Shown here one piece after another: positions 1-10,056 of a stretch of 64,000 bases of DNA (position 1 is its first letter; every line of letters starts with the position of its first letter). Source of the stretch: Magnetospirillum sp. (lineage in GTDB: Bacteria > Pseudomonadota > Alphaproteobacteria > Rhodospirillales > Magnetospirillaceae); NCBI GenBank assembly GCA_024707145.1, contig JANQAI010000011.1, forward strand, positions 372,001-436,000, in the 5' to 3' direction. The translations under genes were made by a program, and so were the position numbers. The notes beneath the pieces are model-generated. The model ran no database searches. It saw only the letters and a list, made by a program, of their open reading frames with translations, and was not told where the DNA came from.

Positions 1-919
1 ACAGCCGCAGGGCCTGCAGGGGTTGGCGCAGGTCGTGGCTGGCGGCGGCGAGGAAGCGGTTCTTGGCCTGTTCGGCAAGGAGGGCCTCGTCCACCGCGCG
101 GCGCAGGCGTTCTTCGGACAGGCGCAACGCCCGGGTGACGGCGTCGCGCTCCAGCGCGCTCTGGCGGAAGCAGTGGATGGCGCGGGCCAGGGCGCCGACG
201 GCGTTGGGGTTGCGGGTGTAGGGGATGGAGACGTCGGTGTCGCCGGCCGCCAGGGCCAGCAGGCTGGAGCGCAGGCGGCGCAGGGGGCGGTGGGTGCTGA
301 TCAGCACCACCAGGCCCAGGCCGGTGGCCGCCACCGCGCCGCCGGTGAGCACCGCCAGGGCAATGATCAGCCGCTGGGTGGAGCGGTGCGCGGTGGTCAC
401 TTCGGCGCGCAGTTGGGCTGCATGGCTCCGTTCGGCATCCAGGGCCTGGTCCAAGGCGGCGTGCAGGCTGCGATAGCTGCGTTCGCCCGCGCTGTTGTGC
501 AGGGCGGCGGCGTCGTGCCAGCGTCCTTCCGCCAGCAGGTCGGCCACCCGCGCGCGGGTATCGCGCCAGTCCGACAGGCCGCGCACCAGCTTGGCCAACA
601 CGTCGGGGTCGCCGCTATGGTTGCTGACCACCAGATTGAGGGCGTTCACCAGCCCAGTGTCGTCGGGACTTTCGCGCAGCGCAACCTGCCCGGCGGCGGC
701 GGTATCCGCCGACAGAATCAGATCGTTCAGCTGGATCTGCAGGCTGTGGACATGATGATGCGCCCGCAGAAGGGCGTCGGCCAACTCGAACGGCTGCAGG
801 TTCAGGTCCTCGCTGGCCTGGACGAAGCGGTCGATCCGGCCGAATGCCAGCCCGGCGGTTCCGGCGGCGAGAGCGAGAAATAGGCCGAGGGCCAGCCATT
901 TGGCGGGGCGGGTTTCCAC
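1..919 (-). CDS. membrane sensor histidine kinase, N-terminal part (runs off the left edge)
   Basis: The visible 306 residues hold an N-terminal membrane segment (about residues 8-27), a roughly 150-residue periplasmic region, a second membrane segment near residues 165-190 and a HAMP-like linker. A helix leads into a HisKA H-box reading ASHDLRQPLQALRL at the very edge, so the catalytic ATPase part lies outside the window. SHDLRQPL is typical of kinases that are often hybrid proteins. I chose the GTG at 919 because the first membrane helix begins a few residues later; the ribosome binding site is weak, so the start is uncertain. The stimulus cannot be told from the sequence. It is co-oriented with the EAL protein upstream, 150 bases away. 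Confidence 0.8.
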   Translation of the reverse strand, partial: METRPAKWLALGLFLALAAGTAGLAFGRIDRFVQASEDLNLQPFELADALLRAHHHVHSLQIQLNDLILSADTAAAGQVALRESPDDTGLVNALNLVVSNHSGDPDVLAKLVRGLSDWRDTRARVADLLAEGRWHDAAALHNSAGERSYRSLHAALDQALDAERSHAAQLRAEVTTAHRSTQRLIIALAVLTGGAVAATGLGLVVLISTHRPLRRLRSSLLALAAGDTDVSIPYTRNPNAVGALARAIHCFRQSALERDAVTRALRLSEERLRRAVDEALLAEQAKNRFLAAASHDLRQPLQALRL

Positions 920-1072
920 GATTGTCCGCTGTTCTGCTGATGAGCGGGCAATATACCGCGCTCCGGGGGCTGGCCCGGATAATAAGTCTGTGCCCCACAG
1001 GGCGGAATACCGCCAAGGGCAGGGATTCCTTCCGCCGCCCTAGTCCAAAGGTCTGTCGGTGCTCGAATACGC

Positions 1073-2776
1073 TCAGCCAACCACAACTGAAAGGCCGGGC
1101 TCGGCTGTTCCCGCAATCTTGACGTGCTCGGTAAAATATTTAATCCGCTTAGCTGCGTCTACTGTAGGCTGTGCGAAATAGTATCCTTGCGCGTAGTCGA
1201 TGTTGACGTCACGCAGGATTTGCAGCATGCCGGTGTCCTCGACGCATTCGCCGACGGTGATGATGCCGAGGTCGTGACAGAGGGTGGTGATGGCCTTGAG
1301 CACCGAGCGCCCGCGCGGATCGCGGGCGTCCTGGACGTAGAGGGCGTCGATCTTGACGAAGTCCACCGGCAGGAAGCGCAGCAGGTCGAATGCCGAACCG
1401 CCGGAACCGAAATCGTCGAGCGAGATGCGCGCGCCCAGCTTGCGGATGCGGGCCAGCAGGCGCTTGGCTTCATCGAGATTGTAGATTTCGGCGGCATCGG
1501 TGACTTCGAGGATCAGGCGCCCCAGCACCTGACGGTTCTCCTCCAGTACCTTGAACAGGGACTGGTAGAAGGCCGGGTTGCCCAGCGAATGGCCCGAGAC
1601 GTTGACGGCGATGCTGGCCAGCGGCGACACCTCGCCCGGATTGCGCAGCAGCTTCAGCGCCTTGGTGATGGTGATCAGGTCGAACTCGCCGATCAGCCCC
1701 ACCTCGGTGGCGAAGGGGATGATCTGCGAGGGCGCGAAAAAGCTGCCGTTATGGGTGATGCGGGTGAACGCCTCGTACTTCAGCACCGCGCCGGTGCGCA
1801 GGTTGACCACCGGCTGGTACAGGAAGGCCAGCTTCTCGCCGCCGCGCACCATGGCGCGGAAGTTCTTCACCCGCACCAGGGTGTCCTGGATGGCCACCTT
1901 GGCGCTTTCGGCCAGGGATTTCAGGGCGAAACGGCTGCTGTCGCGGACGAAGCCGGTGACGATGTAGTTGAGCGCCTTGGCGATGTCGTCGTCGGACAGC
2001 GTGCTGTCGTCCATCTCCAGCGAGCGGGAATGCAGCTTCACCGTGCCGGTGCCGGATTTGCCGGTGAACCGGTCCACCAGGGCGGCCAGGCGCTTGTTCA
2101 CCGCGTCGGCCGGCACCTTGCCGTCGTGCACCAGGCCGAAGGAATGGGAGGCCAGCGTGCCGGCCGAGGCGCCGCGCACGGAATATTCCTCCAGCGTGTC
2201 CATGACGGTGGACAGGAAGCTCTGGGTGGTCGAGGGCTCCATGCTGCTGAAATCGGTGGCCGACAGGTCCACCAGGGTCAGGGTGTAATCTTGGCCCAGG
2301 CGGTTGCCCTCGTTCAGGCGCTGCTGCACCATCTCGATGAAGCGGGCCTTGTGGTCCACCTCGCCGGTGACGCGGTCCGGCTCGGCCGCCGCCACCGGCG
2401 GAACATGGGACAGCACCAGATGATAGGAATCGGGGAATTGCGGCAGCCGGATGCCGGACATGCGCAGCTTGGACACCGCGCCCGACGCCCCCACCATGGT
2501 GATGACGGTCTGGTCCAGGCGGCCGGTGTTCTTGAGCTTCAGCAAGGCGTCGTTGAACCGCCGCCGGTCCTTGCCGTGGATGAACTCGGCCAGCTTCTTG
2601 CCGGTCAGGTCGCCGTCGGACAAGCCGTACAGGGCTTCGCCGGCGCCGGCGGAATAGGCGATGACGTCGTCCTCGCCCACTTCAAGCAGCAGATCGGCCC
2701 CAGCGAACGCGAACGCGATGAAGCGGTCACGCTGGGCCTTCAGCTTGTCGACAATCGAAGCATCCTCGCCGCCCAT
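1073..2776 (-). CDS. PAS-EAL domain protein (cyclic-di-GMP phosphodiesterase family)
   Basis: 567 residues. An N-terminal PAS-like region (about 15-130) precedes a linker and a C-terminal EAL domain (about 310-560). The EAL signature reads KYEAFTR, so the usual Leu of E-x-L is Phe. Other catalytic landmarks are present: AVNVSGHSL, DDFGSGGSAFDLL, PVDFVKID, GECVED and YAQGYYFAQP. The enzyme family hydrolyses c-di-GMP to pGpG; activity is likely but the EAF variant leaves room for a binding-only role. The start at 2776 is preferred over one 42 bases upstream because GGGGAGGGG lies just before this ATG. It is divergent from the livK gene. No transmembrane segment is seen, so the protein should be cytoplasmic. 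Confidence 0.85.
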   Translation of the reverse strand: MGGEDASIVDKLKAQRDRFIAFAFAGADLLLEVGEDDVIAYSAGAGEALYGLSDGDLTGKKLAEFIHGKDRRRFNDALLKLKNTGRLDQTVITMVGASGAVSKLRMSGIRLPQFPDSYHLVLSHVPPVAAAEPDRVTGEVDHKARFIEMVQQRLNEGNRLGQDYTLTLVDLSATDFSSMEPSTTQSFLSTVMDTLEEYSVRGASAGTLASHSFGLVHDGKVPADAVNKRLAALVDRFTGKSGTGTVKLHSRSLEMDDSTLSDDDIAKALNYIVTGFVRDSSRFALKSLAESAKVAIQDTLVRVKNFRAMVRGGEKLAFLYQPVVNLRTGAVLKYEAFTRITHNGSFFAPSQIIPFATEVGLIGEFDLITITKALKLLRNPGEVSPLASIAVNVSGHSLGNPAFYQSLFKVLEENRQVLGRLILEVTDAAEIYNLDEAKRLLARIRKLGARISLDDFGSGGSAFDLLRFLPVDFVKIDALYVQDARDPRGRSVLKAITTLCHDLGIITVGECVEDTGMLQILRDVNIDYAQGYYFAQPTVDAAKRIKYFTEHVKIAGTAEPGLSVVVG

Positions 2777-2902
2777 ATCCCCTCCCCGAGACTGGCGTCC
2801 ACCGGCCAATTTAACCAAAGATTAATCTGTGCGCAATGCTTGCATATGGAAGGTGTGTATGTTCGAATAATTCCAGAACGCGATGATTCTCCCTGTTTCT
2901 GG

Positions 2903-2917
2903 TGGCGTTATTCTTGC
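2903..2917 (+). promoter_or_regulatory. candidate sigma-54 promoter upstream of livK
   Basis: TGGCGTTATTCTTGC has GG and GC separated by ten bases, the spacing of -24/-12 elements, with a good TTGC at -12 and a partial match at -24. It would start transcription about 65 bases before livK. Nitrogen-regulated amino-acid transport would fit sigma-54. Evidence is the motif alone. Confidence 0.35.
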
Positions 2918-2995
2918 CCTTGAGCCCCGGCGCCCATAAAGTGCGCCGAACCGGCGCATCAGATGCCGGCAGGTGAGAGGGAAGGAAGCAGATCC

Positions 2996-4150
2996 ATGCG
3001 TTGCCTCGCGAAACTGGGGGCCGCCGCGGCTGCCGTATTCGGCGCCTGCCTGCCCGTGGGCTCGGCCCTGGCGGCCGATGCCGTCAAGATCGGCGCGTTC
3101 CTGTCGGTGACGGGGCCGGCCTCGTTCCTGGGCGAGCCGGAAAAGAGGACGCTCGAGATGTATGTCGAGCGCCTCAACAAGGACGGCGGCATCGCCGGGC
3201 GCAAGATCGAGCTGGTGGTCTACGACGATTCCGGCGCGCCCGACAAGGCGGCCACCTTCGCCAAGCGGCTGATCCAGAACGACGGTGCGGACCTGCTCAT
3301 CGGCGGCACCACCACCGGCACCTCCATGGCCGCCATCAAGGTGGCGGAACCGGCCGGCGTGCCGTTCATCTCGCTGGCCGGCGGCATCGACATCATCGAG
3401 CCGGTGAAGAAGTGGGTGTTCAAGACCCCGCACACCGACCGCATGGCCGCCGAGAAGGTGTTCGCCGACATGAAGAAGCGCGGCGTGACCAAGGTGGCCC
3501 TGGTGTCCGAGGATGCCGGCTTCGGCAAGTCCGGCCACGACCAGGCCCTCAAGGTGGCGCCGGCCTTCGGCATCGAGATCGTCGCCGACGAGGTCTATTC
3601 GCCCAAGGACCCCGATGTCACCGCGCAGTTGACCAAGGTCAAGGGCGCGCCGGGAGTCCAGGCCATCTTCAATTTCGGCTTCGGCCAGGGGCCGGCCATC
3701 GTCACCAAGAATTACAAGCAGCTGGGGATTTCGGTGCCGCTGTGGCAGTCCCACGGCGTCGCCTCGAAGGAGTACATCCGCTTGGCCGGCGAGGCCGCCG
3801 AGGGCGTGCGCCTGCCCGCCGCCGGGCTGGTGGTGGCGCAGCAGTTGGCCGCCAGTGATCCGCAGAAGCCGGTGGTCACCGCCTTCAAGACGGAATACGA
3901 GACCGCTTTCAAGTCCGAGGTGTCCACCTTCGCCGGCCATGCCTACGACGCGCTGCAGATGGCGCTGGCCGCTATCCGCCGCGCCGGCTCCACCGACAAG
4001 GCCAAGGTGCGCGACGAGTTGGAGAAGACCTCGGGCTACGTGGGGACCGGCGGACTGGTCTCCATGTCGGCCACCGATCATATGGGCCTGTCGCCCTCGG
4101 CCTTCCACATGGTCGAGATCAGGAAGGGCGACTGGGTGCTGTCGGATTGA
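2996..4150 (+). CDS. livK: branched-chain amino acid ABC transporter, substrate-binding protein
   Basis: 384 residues with a cleavable signal peptide (MRCLAKLGAAAAAVFGA... ending ALA-A) and a periplasmic type-I binding-protein fold (Peripla_BP_6). Typical family stretches are KIGAFLSVTGPASFLG near the mature N-terminus and the hinge region around LVSEDAGFGKSG. It captures a ligand, probably a branched-chain or related amino acid, and delivers it to LivHM. The ATG at 2996 is chosen over one 33 bases upstream because GGAAGGAAG precedes it and the signal peptide starts there. It is first of the five-gene livKHMGF cluster, 53 bases before livH. The exact ligand is not determined by sequence. Confidence 0.93.
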   Translation: MRCLAKLGAAAAAVFGACLPVGSALAADAVKIGAFLSVTGPASFLGEPEKRTLEMYVERLNKDGGIAGRKIELVVYDDSGAPDKAATFAKRLIQNDGADLLIGGTTTGTSMAAIKVAEPAGVPFISLAGGIDIIEPVKKWVFKTPHTDRMAAEKVFADMKKRGVTKVALVSEDAGFGKSGHDQALKVAPAFGIEIVADEVYSPKDPDVTAQLTKVKGAPGVQAIFNFGFGQGPAIVTKNYKQLGISVPLWQSHGVASKEYIRLAGEAAEGVRLPAAGLVVAQQLAASDPQKPVVTAFKTEYETAFKSEVSTFAGHAYDALQMALAAIRRAGSTDKAKVRDELEKTSGYVGTGGLVSMSATDHMGLSPSAFHMVEIRKGDWVLSD

Positions 4151-4203
4151 GGAAAAGCTCCTCCCCCTGGCGCAGCCGGGGGAGGGGGATAATTGAGGAC
4201 CGA

Positions 4204-5079
4204 ATGTTCGCGGAATTCCTGCAATACCTGTTCGCCGGCCTGACCTCGGGCGCCATCTACGCCCTGGCGGGACTGGGCTTCGCCATCATCTACAACTCCA
4301 GCCACGTCATCAATTTCGCCCAGGGCGAGTTCATCATGGTCGGCGGCATGGCCACCGCGTCCCTGGTGGCCGGCGGCCTGCCGCTGCCGCTGGCCGCCGC
4401 GCTGGCGGTGGTGGCGACCATGGCGGTGGGGGTGGCGCTGGAGAAGTTCGCCGTCGAGCCGGCCCGCAACGCGGACGTCACCGCCCTCATCATCATCACC
4501 ATCGGCGCCTCCATCTTCCTGCGCGGCGCGGCGCAGATTCTGTGGGACAAGGAATTCCACTCGCTCCCTGCCTTTTCCGGCGACGCCCCGTTGAAGGTGG
4601 CCGGCGCCACCCTGATGCCGCAGAGCCTGTGGGTGGCGGGCGTGTCGGTGGCGGTCATCGCCGCCCTGTGGTGGTTCTTCAACCGCACCCTGTTCGGCAA
4701 GGCCATGCTGGCCACCGCCTGCAACCGGCAGGCGGCACGGCTGATGGGCATCCCGGTCAAGCTGGTGCTCACCGTCGCCTTCGCCCTGTCGGCGCTGCTG
4801 GGGGCGGTGGGCGGCATCGTCATGACTCCCATCACCTTCACCAGTTACGAAGCCGGCATCATGCTGGGGCTGAAGGGCTTCTCGGCCGCCGTGCTGGGCG
4901 GGCTGGGCAGCGGGGTGGGGGCCATCGTCGGCGGCCTGCTGGTGGGCGTGGCCGAGGCCCTGGCCTCGGGCTACCTGTCTTCCGCCTACAAGGACGCCAT
5001 CGCCTTCGTCATCATTCTTTTCGTGCTGTTCTTCATGCCGAGCGGACTGTTCGGCAAGAAGGGCACCGACCGGGTCTGA
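4204..5079 (+). CDS. livH: branched-chain amino acid ABC transporter permease LivH
   Basis: 291 residues, about eight hydrophobic segments, with the LivH family opening FLQYLFAGLTSGAIYALAGLGF and a conserved INFAQGEFIM segment. It forms the inner-membrane channel with LivM. The ATG at 4204 is preceded by TGAGGA; the open frame extends 57 bases upstream, but that part encodes Arg/Ser-rich residues unlike the family. LivM begins eight bases after the stop, so the two are surely co-transcribed. Confidence 0.93.
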   Translation: MFAEFLQYLFAGLTSGAIYALAGLGFAIIYNSSHVINFAQGEFIMVGGMATASLVAGGLPLPLAAALAVVATMAVGVALEKFAVEPARNADVTALIIITIGASIFLRGAAQILWDKEFHSLPAFSGDAPLKVAGATLMPQSLWVAGVSVAVIAALWWFFNRTLFGKAMLATACNRQAARLMGIPVKLVLTVAFALSALLGAVGGIVMTPITFTSYEAGIMLGLKGFSAAVLGGLGSGVGAIVGGLLVGVAEALASGYLSSAYKDAIAFVIILFVLFFMPSGLFGKKGTDRV

Positions 5080-5086
5080 CGCCATC

Positions 5087-6024
5087 ATGTGGACATCTCC
5101 CCGTACCGGTGGCCTTGGCCTGCTGGCCGTGCTGGTAGCCGCCGCGCCGCTGGCCTTCCCCAACGCCTATTTCTACGACGTGGCGGTCAACGCCCTGTTC
5201 AACGCCGTCCTGTGCGTCGGCCTGAACCTGCTGATCGGCTATGGCGGCCAGATCAGCCTGGGCCATGCCGGCTTCTTCGCGCTCGGCGCCTACGGCTCGG
5301 CCGTCCTGACCAGCCGCATCGGGCTGCCGCCGGTGGCGGCCATGCTGGCCTCGGCGGTGGCGGTGGGGGTACTGGCCTTCGCCCTCGGCCGGCCCATCCT
5401 CAAGCTCAAGGGCCATTACCTCGCCATGGCCACGCTGGGTATCGGCATCATCATCCACATCGTGCTGAAGACCGAATCCTGGTTGACCGGCGGACCCGAC
5501 GGCATGGGGGTGGACGCCTTCCAGGTGGCCGGCTTCGCCGTTGCCGGCGACAAGGCGTGGTACTGGCTGGGGGCGGTGCTGCTGGTGGCGGCGGTGTGGC
5601 TGGCGCTGAATCTGGTGGATTCGCCGGTGGGCCGGGCCCTGCGCGCCGTTCACGGCTCCGAGGTGGGGGCCGAGGTGGTGGGGGTGGACACCACCCGCTA
5701 CAAGGTGCTGGTGTTCGTGGTGTCGGCGGTGTTCGCCAGCCTGGTGGGCTCGCTGTTCGCCCACAAGAACGGCTTCATCACCCCGGATATCGGCAGCTTC
5801 TTCCGCTCCATCGAGTTGGTCACCATGGTGGTGCTGGGCGGCATGGCCTCCACCTTCGGCGCCGTCATCGGCGCGGTCATCCTGACCCTGCTGCCCCAAT
5901 TCCTGGCTGCGTTCGAGGATTACGAGGCCATGGTGCTCGGCGCCATCATGATGGGCACCATGATCTTCATGCCCAAGGGGTTGCTGCCCTCGCTGCGCCT
6001 GCTTCTGGCCAAGCGGAGGGCGCC

Positions 6025-6028
<4 letters not shown>
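5087..6028 (+). CDS. livM: branched-chain amino acid ABC transporter permease LivM
   Basis: 313 residues, highly hydrophobic, with the LivM-type stretch NLLIGYGGQISLGHAGFFALGAY near residue 45 and a conserved cytoplasmic loop. It is the second permease subunit. Its stop overlaps the start of livG by four bases (ATGA), showing translational coupling. Length and composition are normal for the family. Confidence 0.93.
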
Positions 6029-7492
<1,464 letters not shown>

Positions 7493-7840
7493 GGTCCGCT
7501 GTCATTAGGCTGATTCACCCAGATTCATCGTCACCCCCGGGCTTGCTCCGGGGTCCATGGATGTCCGGCGCAAGCCTGGGCATGACGGAAGGGAGTGCGA
7601 TACCATCTGATCGCAATCCATCCGAACCCCTCTCCCTCTTTTCGTGCCGAACCGCCTCCATCCCTTGGCCTGATGGGCAAGGTGGCTTGATACGTCCATG
7701 GGCAGGGGCCACGTGTCGCCACGCAATTCCCGGTTCGAGGCCCAGGCGCGCGCCTGCCGGCCTGGGGATCGCCGAAGCCTTTGCCGGACCTGGGGCCGGC
7801 GGGGCGGGGACCCACTCACTTGGACGTGCAGGAGATTGGC
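7493..7840. repeat. intergenic stretch with a REP-like palindromic repeat
   Basis: No gene seen. Bases 7526-7590 carry a dispersed intergenic repeat (TCACCCCCGGGCTTGCTCC with an inverted partner GCAAGCCTGGGCATGACGG). Related repeats occur near 11241, 30520, 30590 and 39935. The remainder before the cold-shock gene shows nothing recognisable. Confidence 0.5.
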
Positions 7841-8047
7841 ATGGCGGTCGGTATCGTAAAGTGGTTCAATGCGACCAAGGGATATGGCTTTATCCAGCCC
7901 GAGGGCGGCGGCAATGACGTGTTCGTGCATGTGACCGCGGTGCAGCGCGCTGGGCTGGACAAGCTGGATGAGGGCCAGCGGGTCCGCTATGAACTTGTCC
8001 GCGACCGTGGACGGGTGGCGGCGGGGAACCTGGCGTCGGCGGACTGA
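7841..8047 (+). CDS. cold-shock domain protein (CspA family)
   Basis: 68 residues forming one cold-shock domain. RNP1 reads KGYGFIQ ([14 protein letters not shown]) and RNP2 reads DVFVHVTAV, the surfaces that bind single-stranded RNA or DNA. The start is fixed by AGGAG seven bases upstream of the ATG at 7841. The gene is single and ends in a strong terminator. Whether it is cold-induced cannot be told. Confidence 0.95.
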   Translation: MAVGIVKWFNATKGYGFIQPEGGGNDVFVHVTAVQRAGLDKLDEGQRVRYELVRDRGRVAAGNLASAD

Positions 8048-8076
8048 CCCCCGGCGGCCCGACAGTTCAGGCAAGG

Positions 8077-8106
8077 CGGCCCCTGCTCACAGGGGCCGTT
8101 CTTTTT
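8077..8106 (+). terminator. intrinsic terminator after the cold-shock gene
   Basis: Perfect 9-bp stem CGGCCCCTG / CAGGGGCCG with a four-base loop, followed by TTCTTTTT. Confidence 0.9.
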
Positions 8107-8119
8107 CGAGGGGGCGTGG

Positions 8120-8824
8120 ATGAAGACCTGTGTGGCCATCCGGCACGTGGCGTTCGAGGACCTGGACCTGCTGGAGGGCGTGCTGGCCGCCCGCGGCTTC
8201 GCCATCCGCTACGTGGAAGCGCCCACCGACGACCTTTCCTCGCTGGATGCGCTGGCGCCCGACCTGCTGGTGGTGCTGGGCGGCCCGCTGGGCGCTTATG
8301 ACGAAGAGATGTTCCCCTTCCTGCTGCCCGAACTGAAGCTGGTGGAGCGCCGGCTGCAGGCCGACCGCCCCATCCTGGGCCTCTGCCTGGGAGCGCAGAT
8401 CATGGCCCGCGCCCTGGGTGCCCGGGTCTACCGCAATCCCGCCGGCAAGGAACTGGGCTGGTCGGCCCTGTCGCTGACGTCCACCGGCGAGGCCTCGGTG
8501 CTGGGCGGCCTGGCCGATACTCCGGTGCTGCATTGGCACGGCGACACCTTCGACCTGCCCCACGGGGCCGAACTGCTGGCCTCGACCCCGCAGACGCCTC
8601 ATCAGGCCTTCGCCTGGGGGCAGCGGGCGCTGGCCCTGCAATTCCACGCCGAGGTCACCGCGCGCGGGCTGGAACGCTGGTACGTCGGCCACCTGGATGA
8701 AATCGCCGCCACCGCCGGCGTGTCGGTGGCCGAGCTGCGCGCCGACAGCCACCACCATGCGCCGCTTGTCCAAAAGCGCGGGGGCGCGGTACTGGGGCAA
8801 TGGGTGGACCTGGTCTGCGCATAG
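8120..8824 (+). CDS. class I glutamine amidotransferase (GMP-synthase-like)
   Basis: 234 residues of the free-standing GATase1 type annotated as glutamine amidotransferase or GMP-synthase-like. Nucleophile Cys lies in GLCLGAQ near residue 95, and the catalytic His is in LQFHAEV near residue 175. GGPLGAYDEE is the usual oxyanion-region segment. It releases ammonia from glutamine for an unidentified acceptor; no synthase partner is adjacent. Start at ATG 8120 follows GAGGGGGCG. Substrate unknown. Confidence 0.85.
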   Translation: MKTCVAIRHVAFEDLDLLEGVLAARGFAIRYVEAPTDDLSSLDALAPDLLVVLGGPLGAYDEEMFPFLLPELKLVERRLQADRPILGLCLGAQIMARALGARVYRNPAGKELGWSALSLTSTGEASVLGGLADTPVLHWHGDTFDLPHGAELLASTPQTPHQAFAWGQRALALQFHAEVTARGLERWYVGHLDEIAATAGVSVAELRADSHHHAPLVQKRGGAVLGQWVDLVCA

Positions 8825-8902
8825 CTGTTCAGGCTTGCTGAACGGTTGTATAGTAATGTCGGTCTCCAGAGGGCAAACCCGAAACCCGAAAGTTGAGCGG
8901 AC

Positions 8903-10021
8903 GTGGACCAGAAGCTGAGAGAGGAAGACGTCGCCCGTCTGCTCGCCAACCCGTCGGCGGATGCTCGGGCGGAAATCGCCGGCAAGATTGCCAGCCAGCA
9001 TCCGGCCCTGAGCACGGCGCAGCGCAAGTTGGCGGAGGACATCTTCCGCCTGATGGTGAAAGACGCCGAGGAACGCGTCCGTCAGGCGCTGGCGCGCCAG
9101 CTCAAGGAAAATCCCCTGGTCCCCCACGACGTCGCGCTGAGTCTGGCCCGCGACGTGGATGCGGTGGCCCTGCCCATGCTCCAGTTCTCCGAGGTGCTGA
9201 CCGACGAGGATCTGATCGAGATCGTCAGGAGCCAGTCGCCCGACAAGCAGGTGGCGGTGGCCAGCCGCGCCCACGTCTCGGCCGGCGTGGCCGATGCCCT
9301 GGTGGAAACCCATAACGAGACCGTGGTCGCCAAGTTGGTGTCCAACGAGGGCGCCGAGTTGACCGAGGCCACACTGCAGCGCGTGGTGGACGAATTCGGC
9401 GCCTCCGAGGCGGTGGGCACGCCGCTGGTGGCGCGCAGCGCCCTGCCGGTGACCGTGGCTGAACGGCTGATGGCCAAGGTGTCGGAGAATCTGCGGGACG
9501 TGCTGGCGGCACGGCGCGACCTGTCGCCCGAGACCGTCGCCAACCTGCTGATCCAGGCCCGCGAGATGGCGGTGCTGGGGCTGGCCGATGCCGACACCGA
9601 CGTGGCCAAGCTGGTGGACCACCTGTATCGCAACGGCCGCCTGACGCCCTCCATCATCCTGCGCGCCGTGTGCATGGGTGACATGACCTTCTTCGAACTG
9701 GCGCTGGCCAAGCTGGCCCGGATCAAGCTGGAAAACGCCCGCACCCTGATCCACGATGCCGGCAAGCGCGGCTTCGAGGCGCTGTTCGACAAGGCGGGCA
9801 TGCCCAAGGCGTTCTTCCGTGCCATGCGCGCGGCCATCGACGTTTCCTACGAGATGGAGTATGACGGCGGCCCCAATGACCGTGAACGCTTCTCGCGCCG
9901 GATGATCGAACGCATCCTGACCCAGTACGGCGATCTGGGCGTCGAGTTCGAGAACGATGATCTGGAATACCTGCTGGCCAGGATGAATCAGCTGCCGGCC
10001 ACCATGTTGAACGATGAATGA
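8903..10021 (+). CDS. DUF2336 domain protein
   Basis: 372 residues, nearly all helical with HEAT-like repeats (for example RQALARQLKENPLVPHDVALSLARDVDAVALPMLQ split over two helices), matching the DUF2336 family, which is common in Rhodospirillales and often near signalling genes. It starts at GTG 8903. No catalytic motif is visible. The next gene begins 35 bases downstream, so the two are probably one unit. Function unknown; an adaptor or scaffold role is only a guess from the repeats. Confidence 0.75.
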   Translation: MDQKLREEDVARLLANPSADARAEIAGKIASQHPALSTAQRKLAEDIFRLMVKDAEERVRQALARQLKENPLVPHDVALSLARDVDAVALPMLQFSEVLTDEDLIEIVRSQSPDKQVAVASRAHVSAGVADALVETHNETVVAKLVSNEGAELTEATLQRVVDEFGASEAVGTPLVARSALPVTVAERLMAKVSENLRDVLAARRDLSPETVANLLIQAREMAVLGLADADTDVAKLVDHLYRNGRLTPSIILRAVCMGDMTFFELALAKLARIKLENARTLIHDAGKRGFEALFDKAGMPKAFFRAMRAAIDVSYEMEYDGGPNDRERFSRRMIERILTQYGDLGVEFENDDLEYLLARMNQLPATMLNDE

Positions 10022-10056
10022 TCCGGCTGCGCCGGATGCAGGGGATGGGCTAAGAA

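Noticed and set aside
1124..2923. 599-aa plus-strand frame opposite the EAL gene
   Set aside because: Shadow frame rich in Gly, Gln, His and Asp; the minus strand encodes recognisable PAS and EAL domains.
2777..2995. Riboswitch in the liv leader
   Set aside because: No conserved riboswitch core seen; only a weak sigma-54 motif is supportable.
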